From contig JAFVXN010000122.1 of assembly GCA_017501125.1 (NCBI GenBank), positions 1-5,498 on the forward strand: a DNA stretch of 5,498 nt, given 5' to 3'. Numbering within the stretch: the first letter of the stretch is position 1; each line of letters begins with the position of its first letter. Made by a program: the position numbers and the translations under genes. This DNA is from Clostridia bacterium (GTDB lineage Bacteria > Bacillota > Clostridia > Christensenellales > Borkfalkiaceae). Shown here in pieces: positions 1 to 5,498 of the stretch. The notes under the pieces were generated by a model, which was not told where the DNA came from, did no database searches, and saw nothing but the letters and a program-made list of their open reading frames with translations.

Positions 1-1846
1 GCCTTCGCGCGTTGTGCGTTGGCAATATCGCCAAAGCAAGCGACGCATACGGTACCATCTTCTTCGATGTCAATCTTCGTACCCGTTTGTTCGATAATCT
101 TGTTGATAACTTTACCTTGTTTACCAACGACGTCACCGATCTTTTCAGGGTTGATAGCAAAGGAAATAATCTTGGGCGCGTAAGGAGAAAGTTCTTCGCT
201 CGTTGCAGGGATACAATCAAGCATCTTGCCAAGAATGTGCTTTCTTGCGTCTTGCGCCTGTGCGATAGCGTCGAGCATAATTTCCTTGGAGATACCCTTG
301 ATCTTGATATCCATTTGGATAGCCGTGATACCCTTTTCCGTACCTGCTACCTTGAAGTCCATATCGCCGAGGAAGTCCTCAAGACCTTGGATATCCGTCA
401 TGATGACGTACTTGCCCGTCTCTTGGTCCTTGACAAGACCCATAGCGCAACCTGCGACGGGTGCGGTAATGGGCACGCCTGCGTCCATGAGCGCCATCGT
501 GGAGCCACATACGGACGCCATCGAAGAGGAGCCGTTGGACGAGTAAATGTCGGATACGACACGGATTGCGTAAGGGAACGCCTCAGGGGAAGGAATAACG
601 GGTTCGAGTGCTCTTTCCGCCAAAGCGCCGTGACCGATTTCACGACGACCAGGGCTTCTCAATGCCTTTGCTTCGCCCGTGCAATAGCCGGGGAAGTTGT
701 ATTGATGCATATATCTCTTTTCCGTCTCTTCGTCGAGCCCTTCCATACGTTGCGCTTCACCGAGCATACCGAGGGTACAGGTGGTGATGGCTTGCGTTTG
801 GCCACGGGTGAATACCGCCGAGCCGTGGACTCTGGGAAGGACGCCGTGTTCGCACCAGATAGGACGAACTTCCGTCAACTTTCTGCCGTCGGGACGAACG
901 CCGTCGAAAATCTTCGCACGGACGATACCCTTTACGATATAGTAGATGGAATCCTTAACTTCGCGGATTTTGTCAGGATAGATTTCGCTGAAGTGGTCAA
1001 CGATTTCCTTTTCAGCCTCGTCTTGACGGGCTTGTCTTTCCTGTCTGTCGAAGGTGTCGAGCGCCGCGTACAACTTATCGTAGCCGTAAGCCTTAACCTC
1101 TGCGTCGATATCTTCGGGGATATGGTAAAGTTCCATTTCCTTCTTAGGTTTGCCAACCGCAGGGACGATTTCGTCCGCGATCCAAGCGCATACCTTCTTG
1201 ATTTCTTCGTGGCCGAACATAATCGCGCCGACCATTTCTTCGTCGGTGACTTCGTGTGCGCCAGCCTCGATCATAAGGATTGCGTCGGACGTACCTGCAA
1301 GGTTGAGGTGAATTCTGCTCTTTTCACGTTGTTCAACGTCGGGGTTGATGACGTATTCGCCGTCCACCATACCAACGACGACGGAACCCGTAGGTCCTGC
1401 CCAAGGGATATCCGAGATGGACAATGCGATGGACGAGCCAACCATCGCCAAAGGCTCGGGGGACACGTCGGGGTCAACGGACAACGCCGTTGCGATAACG
1501 ACGACGTCGTTAAAGATCCCTTTCGGGAACAAAGGACGGATGGGACGGTCGATCAAACGGCTGGTCAAAATCGCCTTATCGGACGCGCGCCCCTCTCTCT
1601 CTTTTTGAAGCCGCCAGGAATCTTACCTACGGCGAACATCTTTTCTTCATAGTCCACGGACAGGGGGAAGAAATCCATCCCTTCACGCGCCTTCTCCGCC
1701 ATACAAACGGATACGTGTACCACCGTGTCGCCGCAACGAACCAAGCACGCGCCGTTGGCTTGTTCTGCATACTTGCCGACCTCAACGACGAGTTCTCTAC
1801 CTGCGTAGGTGGTCTTAAAAACTTTTGCTTTTGCTAAATCTGGCAT
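1..1846 (-). CDS. pnp: Polynucleotide phosphorylase, frameshifted after residue 84 and cut by the left edge
   Basis: PNPase is the trimeric phosphorolytic 3'-5' exoribonuclease of mRNA decay. It releases nucleoside diphosphates and can also add tails. The ATG at 1844-1846 has an AAGGAG ribosome binding site at 1855-1860, 8 nt upstream. Residues 1-84 begin the first RNase PH core and end at FKKRE, matching the pore loop called FFRR in E. coli. The expected continuation (GRASDKAIL, then RLIDRPIRPLF) lies in another frame, from 1592 down to the window edge, with no stop in my hand translation. Read literally, the first frame instead ends at a TGA at 1565-1567 after 93 codons. In the corrected protein the second core has the acidic motif GDMDFK at about 493-498, and a KH domain has GKQG at about 574-577. 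About 614 residues are present. The family is usually about 700 long, so the S1 domain should lie beyond position 1. Identity is certain; whether the gene is functional is not. Confidence 0.
1593..1602. repeat. (CT)5 dinucleotide tract at the pnp frame break
   Basis: On the plus strand there is a C4 run (1590-1593), then five CT units (1593-1602), then more T. On the coding strand this reads as A5 followed by alternating GA and then G4. Removing one 2-nt unit joins FKKRE directly to GRASDKAIL, the expected PNPase sequence, with no residue lost or gained. The tract is therefore the likely site of a 2-nt slippage insertion. Such short repeats are known slippage sites in replication and can also be miscalled or misassembled. 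Confidence 0.
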
Positions 1847-1889
1847 AATTCATTCTCCTTTTCTATCGTTCTTTTTTGTTCTTGTCCAC

Positions 1890-1905
1890 GTTGCCGCAAG
1901 GCAAC
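1890..1905 (-). promoter_or_regulatory. Hairpin at the predicted 5' end of the pnp mRNA
   Basis: A perfect 6-bp inverted repeat, GTTGCC and GGCAAC, encloses a 4-nt loop (TTGC on the minus strand). It starts within a few bases of the transcription start predicted from the upstream TATAAT and lies about 43 nt before the pnp start codon. It is followed by an A-rich segment, not a U run, so it is not a terminator. A 5'-leader stem is a known target of RNase III and PNPase autoregulation in E. coli pnp. The same role here is inferred from position only. Confidence 0.
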
Positions 1906-1909
1906 GCAG

Positions 1910-1918
1910 ATTATATCA
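1910..1918 (-). promoter_or_regulatory. Extended -10 promoter for pnp
   Basis: The minus strand reads TGATATAAT, a perfect -10 hexamer (1910-1915) preceded by the TGn extension (1916-1918). No good -35 is found 16-19 bp upstream, where the sequence is GC-rich, but extended -10 promoters can work without one. The predicted start is near 1903, giving a pnp leader of about 57 nt. The site lies downstream of the rpsO terminator, so it would let pnp be expressed independently of rpsO. Confidence 0.
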
Positions 1919-1931
1919 TCTTACGCCGCGT

Positions 1932-1954
1932 GCACGGGTCTGCCTTGCCCGTAC
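1932..1954 (-). repeat. Imperfect hairpin between the rpsO terminator and the pnp promoter
   Basis: GTACGGG (1948-1954) can pair with CCCGTGC (1932-1938) across a 9-nt loop, giving 7 bp with one G-U pair. It would exist only in RNA that reads through the rpsO terminator, or in DNA over the -35 region of the pnp promoter. It has no U run, so it is not a terminator. It could be a processing site or chance pairing in GC-rich DNA. Confidence 0.
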
Positions 1955-1990
1955 CAGCCGCGAAAGAATCATTTTCTCCCTTAAATACAC

Positions 1991-2022
1991 AAAAAAGGGC
2001 GGTGTAAAATAACCCGCCCCTT
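1991..2022 (-). terminator. Intrinsic terminator after rpsO
   Basis: On the minus strand the arm GGGCGG (2014-2019) pairs with CCGCCC (1997-2002), followed by a run of six T (1991-1996). Flanking AAG can extend the stem to about 9 bp with the first U residues, one pair being G-U. It begins 9 nt after the rpsO stop codon. The U run lies only on the minus-strand side, so it acts on rpsO transcription. It separates rpsO from pnp, which has its own promoter. Confidence 0.
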
Positions 2023-2031
2023 CGTGCTTGT

Positions 2032-2286
2032 TTACTTTCTCAACCCCAACGTCTCGATGATGGCTCTGTATCTTGCGATATCCTTCGCCTTGAGATAGTC
2101 CAAAAGACCACGGCGCTTACCAACCATCTTCAAAAGGCCTCTACGGCTGTGGTTGTCTTGCTTGTGCGTCTTCAAGTGTTCGTTCAAATGGTTGATGCGT
2201 TGCGTGAGCAATGCGATTTGAACTTCGGGCGAACCGGTGTCGCCTTCGTGCGTAGCGTACTGTGCAATAAATTCTTTCTTTTCCAT
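2032..2286 (-). CDS. rpsO: Ribosomal protein S15
   Basis: S15 is a small-subunit protein that binds 16S rRNA early in 30S assembly and helps form bridges to the 50S subunit. The 84-residue product matches the family along its whole length: ATHEGDTGSPEVQIALLT near residues 11-28, LKTHKQDNHSRRGLLKMVGKRRGLLDYL in the middle, and IETLGLRK at the end. It is a few residues shorter at the N-terminus than the usual 88-89. The ATG at 2284-2286 is nonetheless well supported: an in-frame TAA lies 9 nt upstream, and AGGAGG lies 10 nt before the start. The gene has its own promoter and is followed by a terminator. S15 represses its own translation in several bacteria through unrelated leader structures, so the leader here deserves attention. 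Confidence 0.
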   Translation of the reverse strand: MEKKEFIAQYATHEGDTGSPEVQIALLTQRINHLNEHLKTHKQDNHSRRGLLKMVGKRRGLLDYLKAKDIARYRAIIETLGLRK

Positions 2287-2363
2287 TTCTTTTTATCCTC
2301 CTATGGAATGGTATCTCGTACCACAAAGTCGACCGTGGAGAATCGCGTCGCCTTGTAGCCGTT
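2287..2363 (-). promoter_or_regulatory. rpsO 5' leader, possible S15 autoregulatory element
   Basis: The predicted leader is about 77 nt. Three possible pairings are visible. CCAC (2335-2338) can pair with GTGG (2321-2324). TGGTA (2319-2323) can pair with TACCA (2309-2313) across a 5-nt loop; these two share bases 2321-2323 and so compete. ATTCTCC (2337-2343) can pair over 7 bp, including one G-U, with GGAGGAT (2295-2301), which contains most of the ribosome binding site. Competing stems next to a sequestered Shine-Dalgarno suggest translational control. The pairings are seen; control by S15 is inferred from the family's known behaviour. Confidence 0.
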
Positions 2364-2369
2364 GTATGT

Positions 2370-2398
2370 ATTTTACCACATTCTTCTAAGAATGTAAA
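2370..2398 (-). promoter_or_regulatory. Sigma-A-type promoter of rpsO
   Basis: The -35 is TTTACA (2393-2398, five of six consensus bases). The spacer is exactly 17 bp. The -10 is TAAAAT (2370-2375, five of six), preceded by TGG, which gives the TGn extension. The predicted start is near 2363. The promoter lies in the 122-bp gap between hemZ and rpsO and would give rpsO strong expression independent of the upstream operon. Confidence 0.
2378..2395. repeat. 18-bp inverted repeat in the rpsO promoter spacer
   Basis: ACATTCTT and AAGAATGT are perfect 8-bp arms around a 2-bp centre. The repeat fills the spacer and overlaps the inner half of the -35 hexamer. The 2-nt loop is too small for a full RNA hairpin and no U run follows, so a terminator for hemZ is unlikely. 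The symmetry and position fit an operator for a dimeric regulator, but no such regulator is in the window and AT-rich chance symmetry is possible. Confidence 0.
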
Positions 2399-2408
2399 CA
2401 CTTTTTTG

Positions 2409-3779
2409 CTATAATTTGAAAAATTCTGCCCTTTTTTTGACGATTTCGTCCACTTTTTCTAGGTACGTTTTGATATCCTTGGGCGTGGCGTACCTTTCTA
2501 TCCTATCCCCTCGCACTTTTTTGCTAACGGCGTTGGCTCCCACGGCGATATTGTCCGCCGTCTCTTCCATTACGTCCACGTTGTAGACGCACGCCTTACC
2601 CGCCTTCGTCCAGCCGACGTTTTCGCAGTTGCCCGACTGGTACTTTTGACGATAACAATAATACGGCTCGTATCCCGCAGCGCCGAGGATTTCTCTCGAG
2701 GCGAGTACCATCTCCTCCACGTCCTTACCGTAGCCGTCAAATCCACCTTCTTCCTTGTATTTCGCCCCTGCTTTTAGAGACAAACAATGCACCGTAATAT
2801 TATCGGGCGAGAGGGTTTTCGCGGCAAATTCCACCCCTTTTCTAAAGGTCTCTTTATCCTCCCCTTGTAGCCCAGCAATCAGGTCGAGATTGACGGAAAA
2901 ATCGTAATCTTGTACCATTTCAAACGCTTTTAGCGTTTGCTCCGTCGTATGTTTTCTGCCTATCCTCACCAGCGTAGCGTCGTCGAAGGTCTGCGGATTG
3001 ATGCAAATACGCGTGACGCCGAACGCTTTCAAAAGATCGAGTTTTTCCTTCGTGAACACGTCGGGGCGACCCGCCTCCACCGTGTACTCCGCCACCCCGT
3101 CGTACAGGGGCGCAACCGCCTCCAAAACGGTGCGAAGTTCCTCCGTGGAAAGGGCGAACGGCGTCCCTCCGCCGATATAGATACTGCGCAGATTCTTTAT
3201 CGCTCCTTGAAGGGAATCCAGTTCCTTTTTTAAGCCCTCGAGGTAAGCGGGCAAAAAGCCTCTCGTCTTGTCAATCGGCGCCGTGATAAAGGAGCAATAG
3301 GCGCACTTGCTAGGGCAAAAAGGCAGCGACACGAACAGGTCCACGCCCCCTTTCCCCTTTTCGTAAATACCCTCTTGCGCCGTCAGCACGCGACGGATGA
3401 GGGCGGTGTTTTCAGGGGAGACGTGCATCTTTTCAAAGAGGGGCTCGAAGGGTTTACCCTCCTCCTTCTCGCGATAGGCAAGTTTGGTGGGTCTTATCCC
3501 CGTCAGCGCGCCCCAAGGCATCTTCTCGCCCGTTTTTTGCGCCAAAATCTCGTACAGGGCGAGTTTTGCATACCGCCTTTCCAGTCGCTTAAAGAGGATT
3601 TCGTCGCATACCTGCCCCCTTTCTTCGTATATAAACTCCTCGTCGTCCACCACGAAACGGTTGATAAAGACGCCCTCGGTATACGAAAAAGAGTGCGAAA
3701 TAGAGCGCGGCTGATTTTCAAACAGCCGCACCACGTCTAACAATTCGTTGTCTACAAAAGCACAATCGCTAATCAGCAT
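2409..3779 (-). CDS. hemZ: HemZ, radical SAM coproporphyrinogen III dehydrogenase-like protein
   Basis: HemZ belongs to the HemN-related radical SAM proteins, linked to oxygen-independent oxidation of coproporphyrinogen III in heme synthesis; its exact reaction in many anaerobes is uncertain. In the 456-residue product the [4Fe-4S] motif CPSKCAYC is at residues 155-162 (Cys155, 159, 162). The SAM-binding glycine motif GGGTP is at 203-207, EAGRPD at 235-240 and NPQT at 261-264. The N-terminal extension with WGALTGIRPTK (89-99) and the C-terminal YCYRQKYQSGNCENVGW (374-390) separate HemZ from plain HemN or HemW. The segment GLQGE (303-307) has Gln where I would expect Pro. The ATG (3777-3779) follows the stop of the upstream gene after 1 nt, with AAGGGA at 3788-3793 inside that gene, so translation is probably coupled. 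It ends in TAG. No other heme gene is in the window, so heme synthesis cannot be concluded. Confidence 0.
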   Translation of the reverse strand: MLISDCAFVDNELLDVVRLFENQPRSISHSFSYTEGVFINRFVVDDEEFIYEERGQVCDEILFKRLERRYAKLALYEILAQKTGEKMPWGALTGIRPTKLAYREKEEGKPFEPLFEKMHVSPENTALIRRVLTAQEGIYEKGKGGVDLFVSLPFCPSKCAYCSFITAPIDKTRGFLPAYLEGLKKELDSLQGAIKNLRSIYIGGGTPFALSTEELRTVLEAVAPLYDGVAEYTVEAGRPDVFTKEKLDLLKAFGVTRICINPQTFDDATLVRIGRKHTTEQTLKAFEMVQDYDFSVNLDLIAGLQGEDKETFRKGVEFAAKTLSPDNITVHCLSLKAGAKYKEEGGFDGYGKDVEEMVLASREILGAAGYEPYYCYRQKYQSGNCENVGWTKAGKACVYNVDVMEETADNIAVGANAVSKKVRGDRIERYATPKDIKTYLEKVDEIVKKRAEFFKL

Positions 3780-3780
3780 T

Positions 3781-4401
3781 TTACGCTTCCCTTAAAAAGA
3801 TATTCTTTTCCCTTTCTTCGCCGAGGGTCGTACACTCCTCGTGACCTGCGTGAACGGGCATATCCCCCTCCAACGCTTTCAATCGTCTAAGACTACTACG
3901 CAATTCACCGACGTTCCCCGTAGGGAAATCCGTGCGCCCGATAGAGCCGCAAAAGAGGGTGTCGCCCGTAAACAGCGCCTTTTGTCCGTCCGCTTCGATA
4001 AGATAAGACACGCCGCCCGCCGTATGCCCTGGCGTGTGCAAGGCGGTGACTTTTAAGCCGCAAAGGGTGATTTGCTGATTGTCTGCAAAGGTGCCCTCTA
4101 TCTCAAAAGGCACGTAGGGCGCACCAAAATAATCGTACAAATCCGCCCCGCTACCAAACAGCGCCTTTTCCTTTTCGCCACACCACACTTTCGCGCCCTG
4201 CGACTGCAACGCAGGTACGCCCATCGTATGGTCAAAGTGGCAATGGGTCAACAGAACGTGCGCCGCCTTCAACCCTAATTCCTTCAACTTTGCCGCCACT
4301 CTCTCTTGCGACGGGTCGATGACGATTGCCTCCTTACCGTCTCTTGAGACGGCGTAGGCGTTGGACGCAAAGCCGAGCGGCGTAATTTTTTTAATAATCA
4401 T
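3781..4401 (-). CDS. Metallo-beta-lactamase-fold hydrolase, glyoxalase-II-like
   Basis: This is a cytoplasmic 206-residue metallohydrolase of the glyoxalase II-like (YqgX-type) branch. The full metal site is visible: the HxHxDH motif as HCHFDH (His53, His55, Asp57, His58), His126 in HTPGHT, Asp147 in FTGDTLF and His187 in HAGHEE. GRTDFPTG at 155-162 is typical of this branch. Members often hydrolyse thioesters such as S-lactoylglutathione, but Clostridia-type bacteria commonly lack glutathione, so the true substrate is unknown. It is shorter than classical glyoxalase II (about 250 residues), as it lacks most of that enzyme's C-terminal substrate-binding helices. The ATG at 4399-4401 has AAGGGG at 4410-4415, 8 nt upstream and overlapping the stop codon of rel. 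It sits between rel and hemZ, an order I recall from Clostridia; a D-aminoacyl-tRNA deacylase gene often found beside rel is absent here. Confidence 0.
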   Translation of the reverse strand: MIIKKITPLGFASNAYAVSRDGKEAIVIDPSQERVAAKLKELGLKAAHVLLTHCHFDHTMGVPALQSQGAKVWCGEKEKALFGSGADLYDYFGAPYVPFEIEGTFADNQQITLCGLKVTALHTPGHTAGGVSYLIEADGQKALFTGDTLFCGSIGRTDFPTGNVGELRSSLRRLKALEGDMPVHAGHEECTTLGEEREKNIFLREA

Positions 4402-4413
4402 AATCCCAACCCC

Positions 4414-5498
4414 TTACGACAAGGAAGTGACGCGGTGCACGTCGTAGACACGCTTGTCCGAGAGCAACTTCTTAAAGAGTATGTCGAGCGACGTCACGTC
4501 AGCGAGCGATACCGTCGTCTCTACGATTGCGTCACCGCTCTTATCGTTGCGCCCGTTGATGGACGTAATCGACAACTTCATTTCCGACGTCACCGCCGAC
4601 AATACGGAGATAGCCGCGCCTTGGTCCAGCGCGCGAATGACGATGTGCGCGTTATATCTTTGCGTCTGCGACACGGAGACGTCCCACGCCGCAGGCAGGA
4701 TTCTTTCCTTGTGGATATGTTTCAAATTCGGGCAATCGGCACGGTGCACCACCACCCCCCTACCACGAGAGGTGTAGCCCACGATTTCGTCGCCTCGCAC
4801 GGGCGAACAGCACCCTGCAAAAGAGACGAGCAGACCGTCCTCGCCGTTGATGAGCACGCCCCCGCGCGCACCACGGGATTTTTCTTCCGTGACCTGCACG
4901 GTAGGAGGTGCCTTGCGCTTGTAATAATCGACGAGTTTGACGAGAATCTGATAAACGGAGATGGAACCGTACCCCACCGCCGCGTACATCTCGTCCATCG
5001 TCGAAAAGGCGAATCTGTCCGCAATCCGCTTGAAGGCGTCTTCGTCCAAAAGGTACGCAATCTCATACCCCTTCTTTTTCGCCTCAGCGGCGAGTTCTTC
5101 CTTGCCCTTGTTGATGTAGTCTTCGCGGAGCAAGTTCTTGTAGAATTGCTTTATTTTTGCACGGGCAGAGGAGGACTTAACGAATTTCAACCAATCCCTG
5201 CTAGGGCCTTTTGAGTTGGCAGAGGTGATAATCTCTACGACGTCGCCCACCTCCAAGGTCGTATGCAAAGGCACGATTTTAGCGTTGACCCTCGCACCCG
5301 TACAGCGGTTGCCGACCTCCGTGTGAATAGCATAGGCGAAGTCGACGGGGGTAGCCTCAGGCGGCAAGGAAACGACCTTTCCGCGCGGCGTAAACACCAA
5401 CAACTCGTGGCTGTAAAGTTCCGTCTTCAAGGCGTTGACGAACTCCTTAGAGTCCTTCAAATCCCCTTCCCATTCCATTACTTCTCTAAGCCAAGTCA
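4414..5498 (-). CDS. relA: Bifunctional (p)ppGpp synthetase/hydrolase RelA/SpoT family, C-terminal part
   Basis: Rel enzymes make and degrade the stringent-response alarmones (p)ppGpp and sense uncharged tRNA on the ribosome. The window holds the last 360 residues; the frame is open to the right edge, so the internal ATG at 5476-5478 is not the start. Numbered from the first complete codon in the window, the piece begins with the tail of the synthetase region (WLREVMEWEGDLKD). Next come the TGS domain at about 32-92 (VFTPRGKVVSLPPEATPVDFAY to VEIITS), a helical domain (PSRDWLKFVKSSSARAKIKQFYK), and the conserved cysteine/zinc-finger region with Cys229, Cys230, His251 and Cys255 (GCCSPVRGDEIVGY, HRADCPN). 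An ACT domain from about 282 closes the protein. The regulatory half looks intact. The hydrolase and synthetase active sites are outside the window, so bifunctionality is inferred from the usual single Rel of Bacillota. It ends in TAA, 12 nt before the next gene. Confidence 0.
   Translation of the reverse strand, partial: TWLREVMEWEGDLKDSKEFVNALKTELYSHELLVFTPRGKVVSLPPEATPVDFAYAIHTEVGNRCTGARVNAKIVPLHTTLEVGDVVEIITSANSKGPSRDWLKFVKSSSARAKIKQFYKNLLREDYINKGKEELAAEAKKKGYEIAYLLDEDAFKRIADRFAFSTMDEMYAAVGYGSISVYQILVKLVDYYKRKAPPTVQVTEEKSRGARGGVLINGEDGLLVSFAGCCSPVRGDEIVGYTSRGRGVVVHRADCPNLKHIHKERILPAAWDVSVSQTQRYNAHIVIRALDQGAAISVLSAVTSEMKLSITSINGRNDKSGDAIVETTVSLADVTSLDILFKKLLSDKRVYDVHRVTSLS

Noticed and set aside
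12..1652. Plus-strand open frame of 546 codons antisense to pnp
   Set aside because: It is codon-aligned with the PNPase frame, its protein is low-complexity-like with no recognisable domain, and it is explained by the lack of TTA, CTA and TCA codons in pnp.
1890..1905. GCAA-loop hairpin as a plus-strand terminator or RNA element
   Set aside because: It is not followed by a T run on the plus strand and no plus-strand gene exists here. Its position relative to the pnp promoter fits a minus-strand leader better.
1809..2012. Plus-strand frame of 67 codons over the rpsO-pnp gap
   Set aside because: It starts inside pnp on the opposite strand and crosses the minus-strand promoter and terminator. 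The protein resembles nothing known.
2399..2412. Possible terminator for hemZ near its stop codon
   Set aside because: The minus strand has an A run, not a U run, after the stop, and the nearby inverted repeat has a 2-nt centre and no T tract.
4435..5214. Plus-strand open frame of 259 codons antisense to rel
   Set aside because: It is codon-aligned with a clear RelA/SpoT frame and rich in Arg, His and Val as expected of a complementary shadow. No promoter or ribosome binding site was noticed.
1..5498. Mobile elements, CRISPR arrays, tRNA or rRNA genes, defence or secondary-metabolite systems
   Set aside because: I saw no transposase or integrase, spaced direct repeats, tRNA-like cloverleaf or rRNA sequence. 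All long frames are accounted for by five housekeeping genes.

Overview
The window carries a compact housekeeping block. All genes are on the minus strand, so transcription runs from position 5498 towards 1. In transcription order they are: the C-terminal part of a RelA/SpoT-family (p)ppGpp enzyme (cut by the right edge), a glyoxalase-II-like metallo-beta-lactamase-fold hydrolase, the radical SAM protein HemZ, ribosomal protein S15 (rpsO), and polynucleotide phosphorylase (pnp, cut by the left edge). The order rel - MBL hydrolase - hemZ, HemZ itself, strong AGGAGG-type ribosome binding sites and Gram-positive-like protein sequences point to the Bacillota, most likely a Clostridia-type bacterium of roughly balanced GC content. 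The genus cannot be told from this window.

Right half (2409-5498): rel, the MBL hydrolase and hemZ are packed with gaps of 12 and 1 nt, and each downstream Shine-Dalgarno lies within or at the end of the gene before it. This looks like one translationally coupled operon. No clear terminator follows hemZ, so some transcription probably continues into rpsO.

Middle (1847-2408): rpsO has its own good sigma-A-type promoter (TTTACA, 17 bp, TAAAAT with a TG extension). A perfect 18-bp inverted repeat fills the promoter spacer. The leader of about 77 nt contains a segment able to pair with the rpsO ribosome binding site. A clear intrinsic terminator follows rpsO. The gap before pnp then holds an extended -10 promoter (TGATATAAT) and a perfect hairpin near the predicted 5' end of the pnp message, a layout that recalls the rpsO-pnp region of other bacteria.

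Left third (1-1846): pnp is recognisable over about 614 residues but is not one open frame. After residue 84, just past the RNA-contacting loop equivalent to the E. coli FFRR loop, the frame is broken by what looks like one extra unit in a CT/GA dinucleotide tract (1593-1602). The first frame stops at 1565-1567. The other frame then continues with intact PNPase sequence to the window edge. This is the most notable observation: a real recent mutation, slippage heterogeneity in the population, a sequencing or assembly error, or, less likely, a recoding site.

I found no mobile element, CRISPR array, tRNA or rRNA, and no convincing new multi-gene system. The interesting material is the pnp frame break and the regulatory DNA around rpsO and pnp.
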